From an uncultured Alcaligenaceae bacterium (GTDB lineage Bacteria > Pseudomonadota > Gammaproteobacteria > Burkholderiales > Burkholderiaceae_B): 49,814 nucleotides of DNA. Below the pieces are notes generated by a model. That model saw only the letters and a list, made by a program, of their open reading frames with translations, ran no database searches and was not told where the DNA came from. Position 1 is the first letter of the stretch; each line of letters opens with the position of its first letter. The position numbers were made by a program, and so were the translations under genes. Location: assembly GCA_937952975.1 (NCBI GenBank), contig CALFXX010000158.1, forward strand, positions 1 through 49,814, read 5' to 3'. Shown in pieces: positions 1 through 7,526 of the stretch.

Positions 1-922
1 GCAGGTGTAACGAGAGAAACAGATTGATTCGATCAGTTTCACTGCCAATTCGCGCCATGAGGTCGCCGGTACGTTTACCGCCAAAGTATTGCAACGACAG
101 CGTTTGCAGATGCGTGAAGGTTGCCGTGCGCAGATCGGCACCGATTCGCTCGCTCACCCAGGCAAGCAGATAGGTACGAGCCCAACCAAGCAGCCAAGCC
201 AACAAACCAGCGACCACCAAGCCCGTCAGGTACAGCGCCACCAAGTCATAGTTGATCGGCTTGCCATTTTGAAAGGGAATCAAAATCTGATCCATTAAGG
301 GCATGGTCAGATACGGCGGCACCAGCGTTGCCGCCGTCGAGAGCAACGTCAGAATAAAGCCAACGATCAGGGGCAGCTTGTACGGTTGAGCAAAACGCGC
401 CAAACGCAACAGCGCCCAAGTATCGCTTGGCCCCGTCTGATCACCGTCACAGACGGCACACTCATCTTGGTCGAGCGCGTAAGGGGTGCCGCAGGTTGGG
501 CAAGCGGCCGCGTTGGCCTCGGGTGCGTGGAGGGGATCCGCCAGTTTTTGTTGCAACTGAGTGAACAGCTCACTGAGGCGACCGACAGCGGGCGCCATGC
601 CCAGTGTGTGGCGCCAGACGCCCAAACGGGTTGGTCCGTCAAAAAGCTCGATCGTGCCAACCCCTGCATGGTCACGATGCTGCAAAGACTGGGCTGAGGT
701 AATCGGAAACACAGCCCAGCTATGGGCCTTGGATTCGCGCGACACCAACCGACTCGGTGTCAACACTAAAACACCACTCGAAAAAAACAGATTCGAATCG
801 AGGTCGGGCTCTAGCCAAGCTAAAACCCTTTCGCCGGGTTCTAGCAGAGACTTGATCTCAACGGCCCAGGCCGTCGGCAGCGTTGACTCAAACGCGGTTT
901 CGGCGATTGAAAGGGCTGTCAT
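1..922 (-). CDS. Cyanophycin-associated ABC exporter (fused permease/ATPase), N-terminal part only
   Basis: The frame opens at an ATG (complement of 920-922) and runs off the left edge, giving 307 residues. Residues about 1-150 are a soluble domain ending in a zinc-ribbon-like pair of CxxC motifs (CPTCG and CAVCDG, about residues 144-163). After this comes the start of an ABC-transporter type 1 membrane domain, with hydrophobic segments such as LIVGFILTLLSTAATLVPPY and LTGLVVAGLLAWLLG, then the coupling-region motif YFGGKRTGDLMARIGSETDR typical of MsbA/LapB-like exporters. The ATPase domain must lie outside the window. It is divergent from the cyanophycin synthetase genes. An ABC protein of this architecture, with a DUF1854 protein, is a known companion of betaproteobacterial cyanophycin loci. 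The transported substrate is unknown to me. Family call fairly sure; role inferred from context. Confidence 0.85.
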   Translation of the reverse strand, partial: MTALSIAETAFESTLPTAWAVEIKSLLEPGERVLAWLEPDLDSNLFFSSGVLVLTPSRLVSRESKAHSWAVFPITSAQSLQHRDHAGVGTIELFDGPTRLGVWRHTLGMAPAVGRLSELFTQLQQKLADPLHAPEANAAACPTCGTPYALDQDECAVCDGDQTGPSDTWALLRLARFAQPYKLPLIVGFILTLLSTAATLVPPYLTMPLMDQILIPFQNGKPINYDLVALYLTGLVVAGLLAWLLGWARTYLLAWVSERIGADLRTATFTHLQTLSLQYFGGKRTGDLMARIGSETDRINLFLSLHL

Positions 923-969
923 CTAGGCGACACGCGTTGCCCATCAGTCGGTACGAACAACTGCAGCGG

Positions 970-1039
970 GAAGCGCTTCATTAGGGGGCCAACAAAGTTC
1001 GATTTAAAGTTCGATTGAAGTGAATCCCCGAAGTATAAC
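970..1039. promoter_or_regulatory. Divergent promoter/operator region of the cyanophycin locus
   Basis: Between the two divergent cyanophycin genes there is a 10-bp palindrome GAAGCGCTTC (970-979) and two tandem copies of AAAGTTCGATT (994-1004 and 1006-1016, 12-bp period). These are followed by GTATAAC/TTATACT, which reads as a -10 box on both strands: TATACT for the exporter (complement of 1032-1037) and TATAAC for cphA' (1034-1039, with TTCGAT 17 bp upstream). The -35 matches are weak. The repeats fall just downstream of the exporter -10, where a repressor could act. The sequence elements are observed; the function is inferred. Confidence 0.4.
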
Positions 1040-1148
1040 GACCAACGACCGCCGAAACTACTCTTAGCCTCTTAAGTTGCTCAGGTTTCACGATTTTGCT
1101 GCGATAATGATGGATTCTAGGTATTGTTGCATCGCAACAAATGACGTA

Positions 1149-3317
1149 ATGACAAGCAAAAGTAAGATCGCGCTCGAGCAGGTGGTGAATTTGCTTGGGC
1201 CCAACAGCTGGACGTATCGCCCGGTGCTCGAAGCCTGGGTGGATTTTGCTGCGATTGAACACAACGCACACAAGACCGAGGCCATCACCCGACTGCTTGG
1301 TTGGGTGCCTGCGCTTGCACGCTCACACTTGAACACTGACGCTTCGGGGGGCACCGAACACACCTTGGCGGCGGGCCTGTGGTCACCCCAAGTGCTCGAG
1401 CACCTGACGCTTACGCTGCAGTCGCTGGCCGATCTACCTGGTGGCTTTGGCGATACCCATCAAACTTCTCAGGCAAGTTTGTATAAAGTCGTGGTGCGAG
1501 CCTGGCATCCGCAGGTGACCAACTATGCGCTCCACGCTGCTCGAGATCTGATTGAAGCCGCCTTTAACAATACCCAAGTTGATCTGAACGCCACGATCGA
1601 GCGCCTGCAAGACCTGCGTCACAAACATTGCCTGGGCCCGAGCACGGCCTGCATCGTCGACGCCGCCGATGACCGCGATATCCCGGCCATCAGACTGAAC
1701 ACAGGCAACCTGCTGCAGCTCGGCTACGGCATCAATCAACGGCGCATCTGGACAGCCGAAACAGACCGTACTGGCGCCATTGCTGAAACCATCTCGCGCG
1801 ATAAAGACCTCACAAAATCTTTGTTGCAAGCCTGTGGCGTGCCTGTCCCCGCCGGCCAGGCCGTTGAGTCGGCACAAGAAGCGTGGGAAGCCGCGCAAGA
1901 CCTCGGCGCCCCTGTTGTCGTCAAACCTAGCGATGGCAACCACGGCCGAGGGGTCTTCACCAATCTCAGTACGCAACAAGAAATCGAACAAGCCTACGGC
2001 GTGGCCGTTCAAGAAGGCTCTGGCGTGTTAGTCGAGCGTTTCATTAGGGGACAAGAGCATCGGTTGCTCGTGGTGGGTGGCAAGCTGATTGCTGCGGCCA
2101 AAGGTGAATACGCGCAGGTGACGGGCGACGGCATCCATTCAATCGAAACTCTGATCGATACCCAACTCAATGCAGATCCGCGCCGAGGCCACGAAGAAGA
2201 TCAACCTCTAAATTATGTACGACTCGACTCGGCGGTTCAGCTAGAAATCGCCCGCCAAGGCCATACACCACAAACAATCTTGCTACCGGGTCAACAGGCG
2301 GTCATTCAGCGCAACGGCAACGTAGCGATTGACTGCACCGACCTCGTTCATCCCGAAGTCGCAGCAGTGGTTTGCACCGCGGCGCGGGTCGTAGGCTTAG
2401 ACATCGCCGGCATCGACTTGGTCGCACGCGACATCTCGAAGCCCTTACACGAACAAGACGGAGCAATTGTCGAAGTCAACGCTGGCCCGGGCTTGTTGAT
2501 GCACCTCAAGCCCGCGACCGGCAAACCGCGTCAAGTGGGACGCGATATCGTTGCGCACAGTTTTGCCTTAGGCGACATGGCGCGTGTGCCCGTGATTGGC
2601 ATCACGGGCTCGCAAGGCAAAACAATGACAGGCAAGCTCTTGTTTCGCCTCTTGACACTGCACGGCTGGCGCTGCGGGCTCGCGAGTAGCGAGGGGTTGT
2701 TTGTAGATAAGCGCCTGTTGCATCGCGGTGACTGCGCCAATTTTGAAAACGCACGACGTGTTCTGATGAACCGCGAAGTTCAAACAGCAATTATTGAAAA
2801 CGGTTCGCACCAATTGCTTTGCGAAGGGTTAGCTTACGAGCGCTGCGAAGTTGGCATCATCACGCAGATTGACTGGGCGCAAGACTTAACGGCCTACAAA
2901 GTTGACAGCCACGCCGAGCGCGTGAAGGTCTACCGAACACAAATGGACGTCATCCTACCCAAAGGTATGGCAGTGCTCAACGCCGACGATCCTCATATCG
3001 TTGAGCTTTCTCGCCATTGCGATGGGCAGATCACATGGCTTTGCCTGGCAACCGACAGCCCACTGATCCAAACGCACCTTGCGCAAAGCCAACGTGTAGT
3101 GTCACTCATGGCAGGTAAGCTGACCTTGCTTGAAGGCGCGCAGCAGCACGTGCTTTGTGCAGTCGAGGCGATTGGGATTACCAAGCGCGGAGCCGATACG
3201 ACTCAAACCTATAACGTCCTGGCCGCTGCAGCAGCTGCCTGGGCGCTTGGCGTAACGCCAGATTTAATTCAAGCTGGCTTGCTCAGCTTCGACCCTGATA
3301 CCGCAGTTCCTCAATAA
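1149..3317 (+). CDS. CphA'-type cyanophycin synthetase homologue lacking the Mur-ligase C-terminal domain
   Basis: 722 residues from the ATG at 1149. Upstream in-frame TTG/ATG codons at 1077-1110 would add residues unlike the family N-terminus, so I prefer 1149. No strong ribosome binding site is visible. The order is an N-terminal CphA domain (LLGPNSWTYRPVLEAWVDF), an ATP-grasp domain at about 215-480 (KDLTKSLLQACGVPVP, VVVKPSDGNHGRGV, IVEVNAGPGLLMHL), then a Mur-ligase-like middle domain with P-loop GSQGKTMTGK near residue 486. The protein ends soon after AAAAAAWALGV, so the Mur C-terminal lobe present in the neighbour is absent. The neighbour's motif ARGGILREG is replaced by NGSHQLLCEG. 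Family knowledge: CphA joins Asp with the ATP-grasp domain and Arg with the Mur domain. This copy may therefore lack the Arg-adding step or play an accessory role (inference). It lies 15 bp upstream of cphA, surely co-transcribed. Confidence 0.9.
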   Translation: MTSKSKIALEQVVNLLGPNSWTYRPVLEAWVDFAAIEHNAHKTEAITRLLGWVPALARSHLNTDASGGTEHTLAAGLWSPQVLEHLTLTLQSLADLPGGFGDTHQTSQASLYKVVVRAWHPQVTNYALHAARDLIEAAFNNTQVDLNATIERLQDLRHKHCLGPSTACIVDAADDRDIPAIRLNTGNLLQLGYGINQRRIWTAETDRTGAIAETISRDKDLTKSLLQACGVPVPAGQAVESAQEAWEAAQDLGAPVVVKPSDGNHGRGVFTNLSTQQEIEQAYGVAVQEGSGVLVERFIRGQEHRLLVVGGKLIAAAKGEYAQVTGDGIHSIETLIDTQLNADPRRGHEEDQPLNYVRLDSAVQLEIARQGHTPQTILLPGQQAVIQRNGNVAIDCTDLVHPEVAAVVCTAARVVGLDIAGIDLVARDISKPLHEQDGAIVEVNAGPGLLMHLKPATGKPRQVGRDIVAHSFALGDMARVPVIGITGSQGKTMTGKLLFRLLTLHGWRCGLASSEGLFVDKRLLHRGDCANFENARRVLMNREVQTAIIENGSHQLLCEGLAYERCEVGIITQIDWAQDLTAYKVDSHAERVKVYRTQMDVILPKGMAVLNADDPHIVELSRHCDGQITWLCLATDSPLIQTHLAQSQRVVSLMAGKLTLLEGAQQHVLCAVEAIGITKRGADTTQTYNVLAAAAAAWALGVTPDLIQAGLLSFDPDTAVPQ

Positions 3318-3332
3318 TCACAGGACATTGTC

Positions 3333-5906
3333 ATGGAAGTCTCTCGTATTCGCGCCCTTCGCGGTCCAAACTTATGGACCCGTTTAACTGCTATCGAGGC
3401 GGTCGTGACGTGCACCGAACGCGAAGCGAACTTAGACCTGATCCCCGGGTTTTTGACGCAACTGCGCGCGCGTTTTCCTGACGTCAAGCCTTTAAGGCCC
3501 TTCGGCCATAAAGATCCGATCACCATGGCACATGCACTTGAGGCCGTGGGCTTAGGTTTACAAGCCGCTGCCGGCTGCCCGGTCGCCTTTGGGCAAACGA
3601 TGACCACCCCTGAACAAGGGGTCTTTCAAATCGTCTTTCAGTTTACTGAAGAGCCGGTAGGCCGACTCGCCCTTGATCTCGCCCAAGAGCTCTGCATGGC
3701 GGCACTCAACAACGAGCCCTTTGACATCGCACCAGCGTTGTCACGGTTACGCGAACTCGACGAAGATGTGCGACTCGGCCCCAGCACGGGGTCAATCGTA
3801 AACGCCGCGACTGCTCGAGGGATTCCATATCGTCGCCTCACTGAAGGCAGTCTGGTGCAGTTTGGTTGGGGTAGCAAACAACTTCGTATTCAGGCCGCGG
3901 AAACCGGCAATACGAGCGCCATCGCTGAAGCCATCGCACAAGACAAAGATCTGACCAAAATGTTGCTAGAGGCCGCTGGCGTGCCTGTGCCAAGAGGCTT
4001 TGTCGTTGAAGACGAAAATCAAGGCTGGGACATCGCGAATAAAATCGGCCTACCCGTGGTGGTCAAGCCGCGTGACGGCAATCAAGGTAAAGGGGTAGCC
4101 GTCAATATTGAAACGCGCGACCAATTGAACGCAGCTTTCAAGGTTGCTTCAGAGATCAGCCGCGATGTGATTGTTGAACAATATATTCCTGGTCACGATT
4201 TTCGGATGTTGGTCATTGGCAATCAACTTGTCGCAGCAGCTCGACGCGACCCCCCCACCGTTATCGGTGATGGCAAACACACCGTGACACAACTCGTCGA
4301 TCAGGTCAACGCAGATCCTTTGCGCGGAGACGGTCATGCGACGGCATTAACAAAAATACGATTTGATGAAATTGCCTTGGCGACGCTCGCCACTCAAGGC
4401 CTAAACGCGCAATCTGTTCCCGAAAAAGGTAAGCGGGTCTTGCTGCGCAATAATGCAAACTTAAGCACTGGGGGCAGTGCCACCGACGTCACCGATGAAG
4501 TGCATCCTGAACTTGCGGCACGCATGGTCACGGCAGCACAAATGGTTGGTCTGGATATTGCGGGTGTCGACCTTGTTGCAGAAACCATCTTAAAACCGAT
4601 GGAAGAACAGCGTGCTGGCATTGTTGAAATCAACGCAGCGCCGGGCTTGCGCATGCACTTGAGCCCCTCTTTTGGTAAACCACGCCAAGTGGGTGAGGCC
4701 ATTATTTCAAGCATGTTTGCGCCAGGGGATAACGCGCGCGTGCCGATCGTCGCAGTGTCTGGCACCAACGGCAAAACTACCACCGTACGCCTGACCGCAC
4801 ATCTGCTTCGCGCCAGCGGCAAAAGAGTGGGCATGACCAATTCAGACGGCGTCTACATCGAGCAACGCTGCATCGACACCGGCGACTGCAGTGGGCCGCG
4901 TAGTGCACGCAATGTGCTGCTACACCCTGACGTTGATGCGGCTGTGTTTGAAACAGCTCGGGGTGGGATTTTGCGCGAAGGCTTGGCCTTTGACCGCTGC
5001 GATGTCGCGATCGTCACCAACATCGGTGTGGGCGATCACCTTGGAATGAACTTTATCAATACCGCCGACTCGCTTGCCTTAGTCAAGAGAGTGATCGTGC
5101 AAAACGTGGCGCCTCACGGGACAGCAGTCTTAAACGCAGCTGACCCAATGGTTGCAAAAATGGCAGACGCCTGCCCCGGTACAGTCACCTACTTCAGCCT
5201 TGATCGACATCATCCAGTTCTAAACACCCATCGCGCGCAGGGCAAGCGCGTCGTGTTCTGCGATAACGGAAATATTATCTGCAGCGAGGCTGGACAAGAT
5301 CATCAAATCGCCTTGACGGCGATCCCGCTCACGCGCAAGGGCACGATCAGCTTTCAGATTGAAAACGCCATGGCCTCGATCGCTGCGGCGTGGGCGCTTG
5401 GCCTTGACTGGAAGACGATCGAAGCGGGCTTAGCCACCTTCGTCAACGATGCGCAGACAGCACCCGGACGCTTTAACGTCTTTGACTACCGGGGCGGCAC
5501 CATCATTGCAGACTACGGTCATAACCCAGATGCGGTCCAGGCACTCGTGCAGGCCATTGAAAGTATGCCTGCCACCAAACGCACCGTCGTCATTAGTGGA
5601 GCTGGTGATCGACGCGATGAAGACATCTCACGCCAAACTGAGATTTTGGGTGAAATTTTTGACGAAGCCATTTTGTATCAAGACCAGTGCCAGCGCGGAC
5701 GTGAAGATGGCGAAGTCTTGGCTCTGCTGCAATTGGGCTTGAAAAATGTTTCGCGTACAAAAGAGATCCAAGAAATTCGCGGTGAATTTCTTGCGATTGA
5801 CACGGCGTTGGCTAAACTTCAACCCGGTCAGCTTTGCCTGATCTTGATTGATCAAGTGCAAGAAGCGCTTGATCACATCGCTAAACGAATCGCTGAAGAC
5901 CAATAA
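3333..5906 (+). CDS. cphA: Cyanophycin synthetase
   Basis: 857 residues, the usual full length for this family, starting MEVSRIRALRGPNLWTR. It makes the storage polymer multi-L-arginyl-poly-L-aspartate from Asp, Arg and ATP in the cytoplasm. The N-terminal domain is followed by ATP-grasp (about 205-475; PVVVKPRDGNQGKGVAV, GIVEINAAPGLRMHL) and a complete Mur-ligase module. That module has P-loop VSGTNGKTTTVR near residue 475, the ETARGGILREGLAFDRC segment, VTNIGVGDHLG and the C-terminal lobe from about 710 (FDYRGGTIIADYGHNPDAV). All key motifs are intact. It lies directly after the CphA' gene, and the pair is typical of Burkholderiales. No cyanophycinase gene is visible here. Confidence 0.96.
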   Translation: MEVSRIRALRGPNLWTRLTAIEAVVTCTEREANLDLIPGFLTQLRARFPDVKPLRPFGHKDPITMAHALEAVGLGLQAAAGCPVAFGQTMTTPEQGVFQIVFQFTEEPVGRLALDLAQELCMAALNNEPFDIAPALSRLRELDEDVRLGPSTGSIVNAATARGIPYRRLTEGSLVQFGWGSKQLRIQAAETGNTSAIAEAIAQDKDLTKMLLEAAGVPVPRGFVVEDENQGWDIANKIGLPVVVKPRDGNQGKGVAVNIETRDQLNAAFKVASEISRDVIVEQYIPGHDFRMLVIGNQLVAAARRDPPTVIGDGKHTVTQLVDQVNADPLRGDGHATALTKIRFDEIALATLATQGLNAQSVPEKGKRVLLRNNANLSTGGSATDVTDEVHPELAARMVTAAQMVGLDIAGVDLVAETILKPMEEQRAGIVEINAAPGLRMHLSPSFGKPRQVGEAIISSMFAPGDNARVPIVAVSGTNGKTTTVRLTAHLLRASGKRVGMTNSDGVYIEQRCIDTGDCSGPRSARNVLLHPDVDAAVFETARGGILREGLAFDRCDVAIVTNIGVGDHLGMNFINTADSLALVKRVIVQNVAPHGTAVLNAADPMVAKMADACPGTVTYFSLDRHHPVLNTHRAQGKRVVFCDNGNIICSEAGQDHQIALTAIPLTRKGTISFQIENAMASIAAAWALGLDWKTIEAGLATFVNDAQTAPGRFNVFDYRGGTIIADYGHNPDAVQALVQAIESMPATKRTVVISGAGDRRDEDISRQTEILGEIFDEAILYQDQCQRGREDGEVLALLQLGLKNVSRTKEIQEIRGEFLAIDTALAKLQPGQLCLILIDQVQEALDHIAKRIAEDQ

Positions 5907-6048
5907 GGACAACCTCTGCGGGCCTCTTTTGAGGCAACGAAAGCAACTTGGCTCAAAAGCGGGCTAAAGCAGAAAACAACAAGGACACCTGCAGTGTCAG
6001 CGCTATTCATCCTCCTACTGAACGGGGAGGATTTCCGCGCACTTGGTT

Positions 6049-6086
6049 AAAAAGCCACGTAAGCTTCGTGTAGAAGATTACGTGGC
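6049..6086 (-). terminator. Intrinsic terminator of the pha operon
   Basis: GCCACGTAA (6054-6062) pairs with TTACGTGGC (6078-6086). After one G/A mismatch, an inner CTTC/GAAG stem closes the loop GTGTA. Read on the minus strand the stem is followed by TTTTT (complement of 6049-6053). It lies 25 bp past the phaR stop. The cphA transcript from the other side reaches the same hairpin but gets no U-tract, so it mainly serves the minus strand. Confidence 0.75.
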
Positions 6087-6110
6087 AAGTAGGTACTTAA
6101 ACTTTAAGAT

Positions 6111-6680
6111 TTAAGACTTGGCTTTTTCGCTAGCGCCACCAGCGGCAAACGGAAAGGCTGGAAACATTGCACGGGCTTGCTCTTGTAGTTTGTCTTGCAT
6201 CTGACCAAACAAATCTTTGCTCTGCTCTACATATGAGTTCATCATGTTTTGCATGACGGGAGTTTGCCCACTCATAAATTGAGTCCAAGCCTCAGGGGAC
6301 ATTTGGTTATTGCCAAACAACCCTTTCGATTGATCGGCAAGACGATCTTGCACTTCCATGAACGTTTGAATGTTTTTTTCGAGATAGGTGCCCATCATCC
6401 CTTGCATGGCGTGACCATAAAACCGAATCACCTGAGCCAGCATGACCGACGAAAACATCGGCATACCGCCACTCTCTTCTTCGAGAATGATTTGCAGCAA
6501 AATACTGCGCGTCAGATCTTCTGCAGATTTAGCATCAACGACCTTAAAGACTTCATTTTTGAGCACCAACTGCTTGACATCTGCCAAAGTGATGTAGGTA
6601 CTGGTTTGCGTGTCGTACAGACGACGGTTAGGGTATTTCTTGATCAGACGTACGGATGCGTCTGTTGCCGCTTCGGTCAT
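6111..6680 (-). CDS. phaR: Polyhydroxyalkanoate synthesis repressor PhaR
   Basis: 189 residues. I chose the ATG at 6678-6680 because GGAGG (complement of 6686-6690) sits 5 nt upstream; the upstream extension has no family resemblance. Residues about 10-75 hold the PHB/PHA accumulation regulator DNA-binding domain (RLIKKYPNRRLYDTQTSTYI). This is followed by a second accumulation-regulator domain and a Met/Gln-rich phasin-like helical tail. The family represses phasin and its own gene, and is released when it binds PHB granules. Last gene of phaC-phbB-phaR, separated from phbB by a 67-bp gap holding a strong hairpin. Confidence 0.93.
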   Translation of the reverse strand: MTEAATDASVRLIKKYPNRRLYDTQTSTYITLADVKQLVLKNEVFKVVDAKSAEDLTRSILLQIILEEESGGMPMFSSVMLAQVIRFYGHAMQGMMGTYLEKNIQTFMEVQDRLADQSKGLFGNNQMSPEAWTQFMSGQTPVMQNMMNSYVEQSKDLFGQMQDKLQEQARAMFPAFPFAAGGASEKAKS

Positions 6681-6716
6681 GCATGCCTCCAAAATAACTA
6701 TGTAATAGCAAACTAT

Positions 6717-6741
6717 GGGCTGTCGGCGAAGCCAACAGCCC
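6717..6741 (-). promoter_or_regulatory. Intercistronic hairpin between phbB and phaR
   Basis: GGGCTGT (6717-6723) pairs with ACAGCCC (6735-6741). An inner GGC/GCC stem closes a GAA (minus strand TTC) loop after one mismatch. No U-tract follows on either strand, so a processing or mRNA-stability element that sets phaR expression below phbB is more likely than a terminator. Structure seen; role inferred. Confidence 0.4.
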
Positions 6742-6747
6742 GTCACT

Positions 6748-7485
6748 TCAACCCATGTGCAAACCACCGTTCAACGAAAAATCAGCACCCGTTGAAAACC
6801 CTGACTCTTCTGACGCGATCCAGGCCACAATCGAGGCAATTTCTTCAGGACGCCCAAGCCGCTTGACCGGAATCGTTGAAATAATTTTTTCAAGCACCTC
6901 GGGGCGAATCGCGCGAACCATATCAGTCCCAATGTAACCAGGCGATACTGTATTCACCGTCACACCTTTACTGGCAACCTCTTGGGCCAGCGACATCGAA
7001 AAGCCATGAATCGCAGCTTTCGCGGTTGCATAGTTGGACTGACCGAACTGACCTTTTTGGCCATTGACCGAACTGATGTTGATGATGCGACCAAAACCGC
7101 GATCAACCATACCTTCAATCACTTGTTTGGTCACGTTAAACAAACTGTTCAGATTGGTATCCATCACGGCACGCCAATCGTCAGAAGACATTTTACGAAA
7201 TACGCCATCGCGAGTAATGCCGGCGTTGTTCACCAAAATATCGACCGGGCCGTGTTCAGCCACCACGGCTTTAAATGCGGCTTCGCAAGAGTTCCAGTCA
7301 GAAACATTGCCGACAGAGGCATAAAACTTATAGCCAAGCGCAGCCTGTTCAGCCAGCCATTGGCCATAGTCACGGCTTGGTCCGCATCCCGCCACAACCG
7401 TCATCCCTTCTTTTGCCAAACGTTGGCAAATAGCAGTCCCGATCCCGCCCATCCCACCGGTTACATACGCTAGCTTTGCACTCAT
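6748..7485 (-). CDS. phbB: Acetoacetyl-CoA reductase (NADPH-dependent)
   Basis: 245 residues. The start is the ATG at 7483-7485, with AGGAG 9 nt upstream; a 13-residue upstream extension is possible but unsupported. Short-chain dehydrogenase: cofactor-binding VTGGMGGIGTAIC near the N-terminus, NNAG structural motif, catalytic Ser in INISSVNGQ and YATAK (Tyr/Lys). The ending SGFSTGADFSLNGGLHMG is characteristic of PhaB/PhbB. It reduces acetoacetyl-CoA to (R)-3-hydroxybutyryl-CoA, the substrate of PhaC. It follows phaC by 41 bp. The usual partner phaA (beta-ketothiolase) is not between them or elsewhere in the window. Confidence 0.95.
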   Translation of the reverse strand: MSAKLAYVTGGMGGIGTAICQRLAKEGMTVVAGCGPSRDYGQWLAEQAALGYKFYASVGNVSDWNSCEAAFKAVVAEHGPVDILVNNAGITRDGVFRKMSSDDWRAVMDTNLNSLFNVTKQVIEGMVDRGFGRIINISSVNGQKGQFGQSNYATAKAAIHGFSMSLAQEVASKGVTVNTVSPGYIGTDMVRAIRPEVLEKIISTIPVKRLGRPEEIASIVAWIASEESGFSTGADFSLNGGLHMG

Positions 7486-7526
7486 CCCCATCTCCTTTTG
7501 CCGTCTTGTCACGGCATTGACCAACG

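Noticed and set aside
1434..2012. 192-codon open frame on the minus strand
   Set aside because: It lies entirely opposite the CphA' gene, whose domains are intact on the plus strand; no family resemblance or ribosome binding site.
3300..3340. Frameshift splitting one cyanophycin synthetase into two
   Set aside because: The second gene starts with its own full N-terminal domain and is complete, so the two are separate paralogues; the first is naturally short.
5922..5935. GCCTC-TTTT-GAGGC hairpin after cphA as a terminator
   Set aside because: Five-bp stem with no following T run; too weak to call.
6249..6866. 205-codon plus-strand frame across phaR
   Set aside because: Antisense shadow of phaR and the end of phbB; no recognisable protein.
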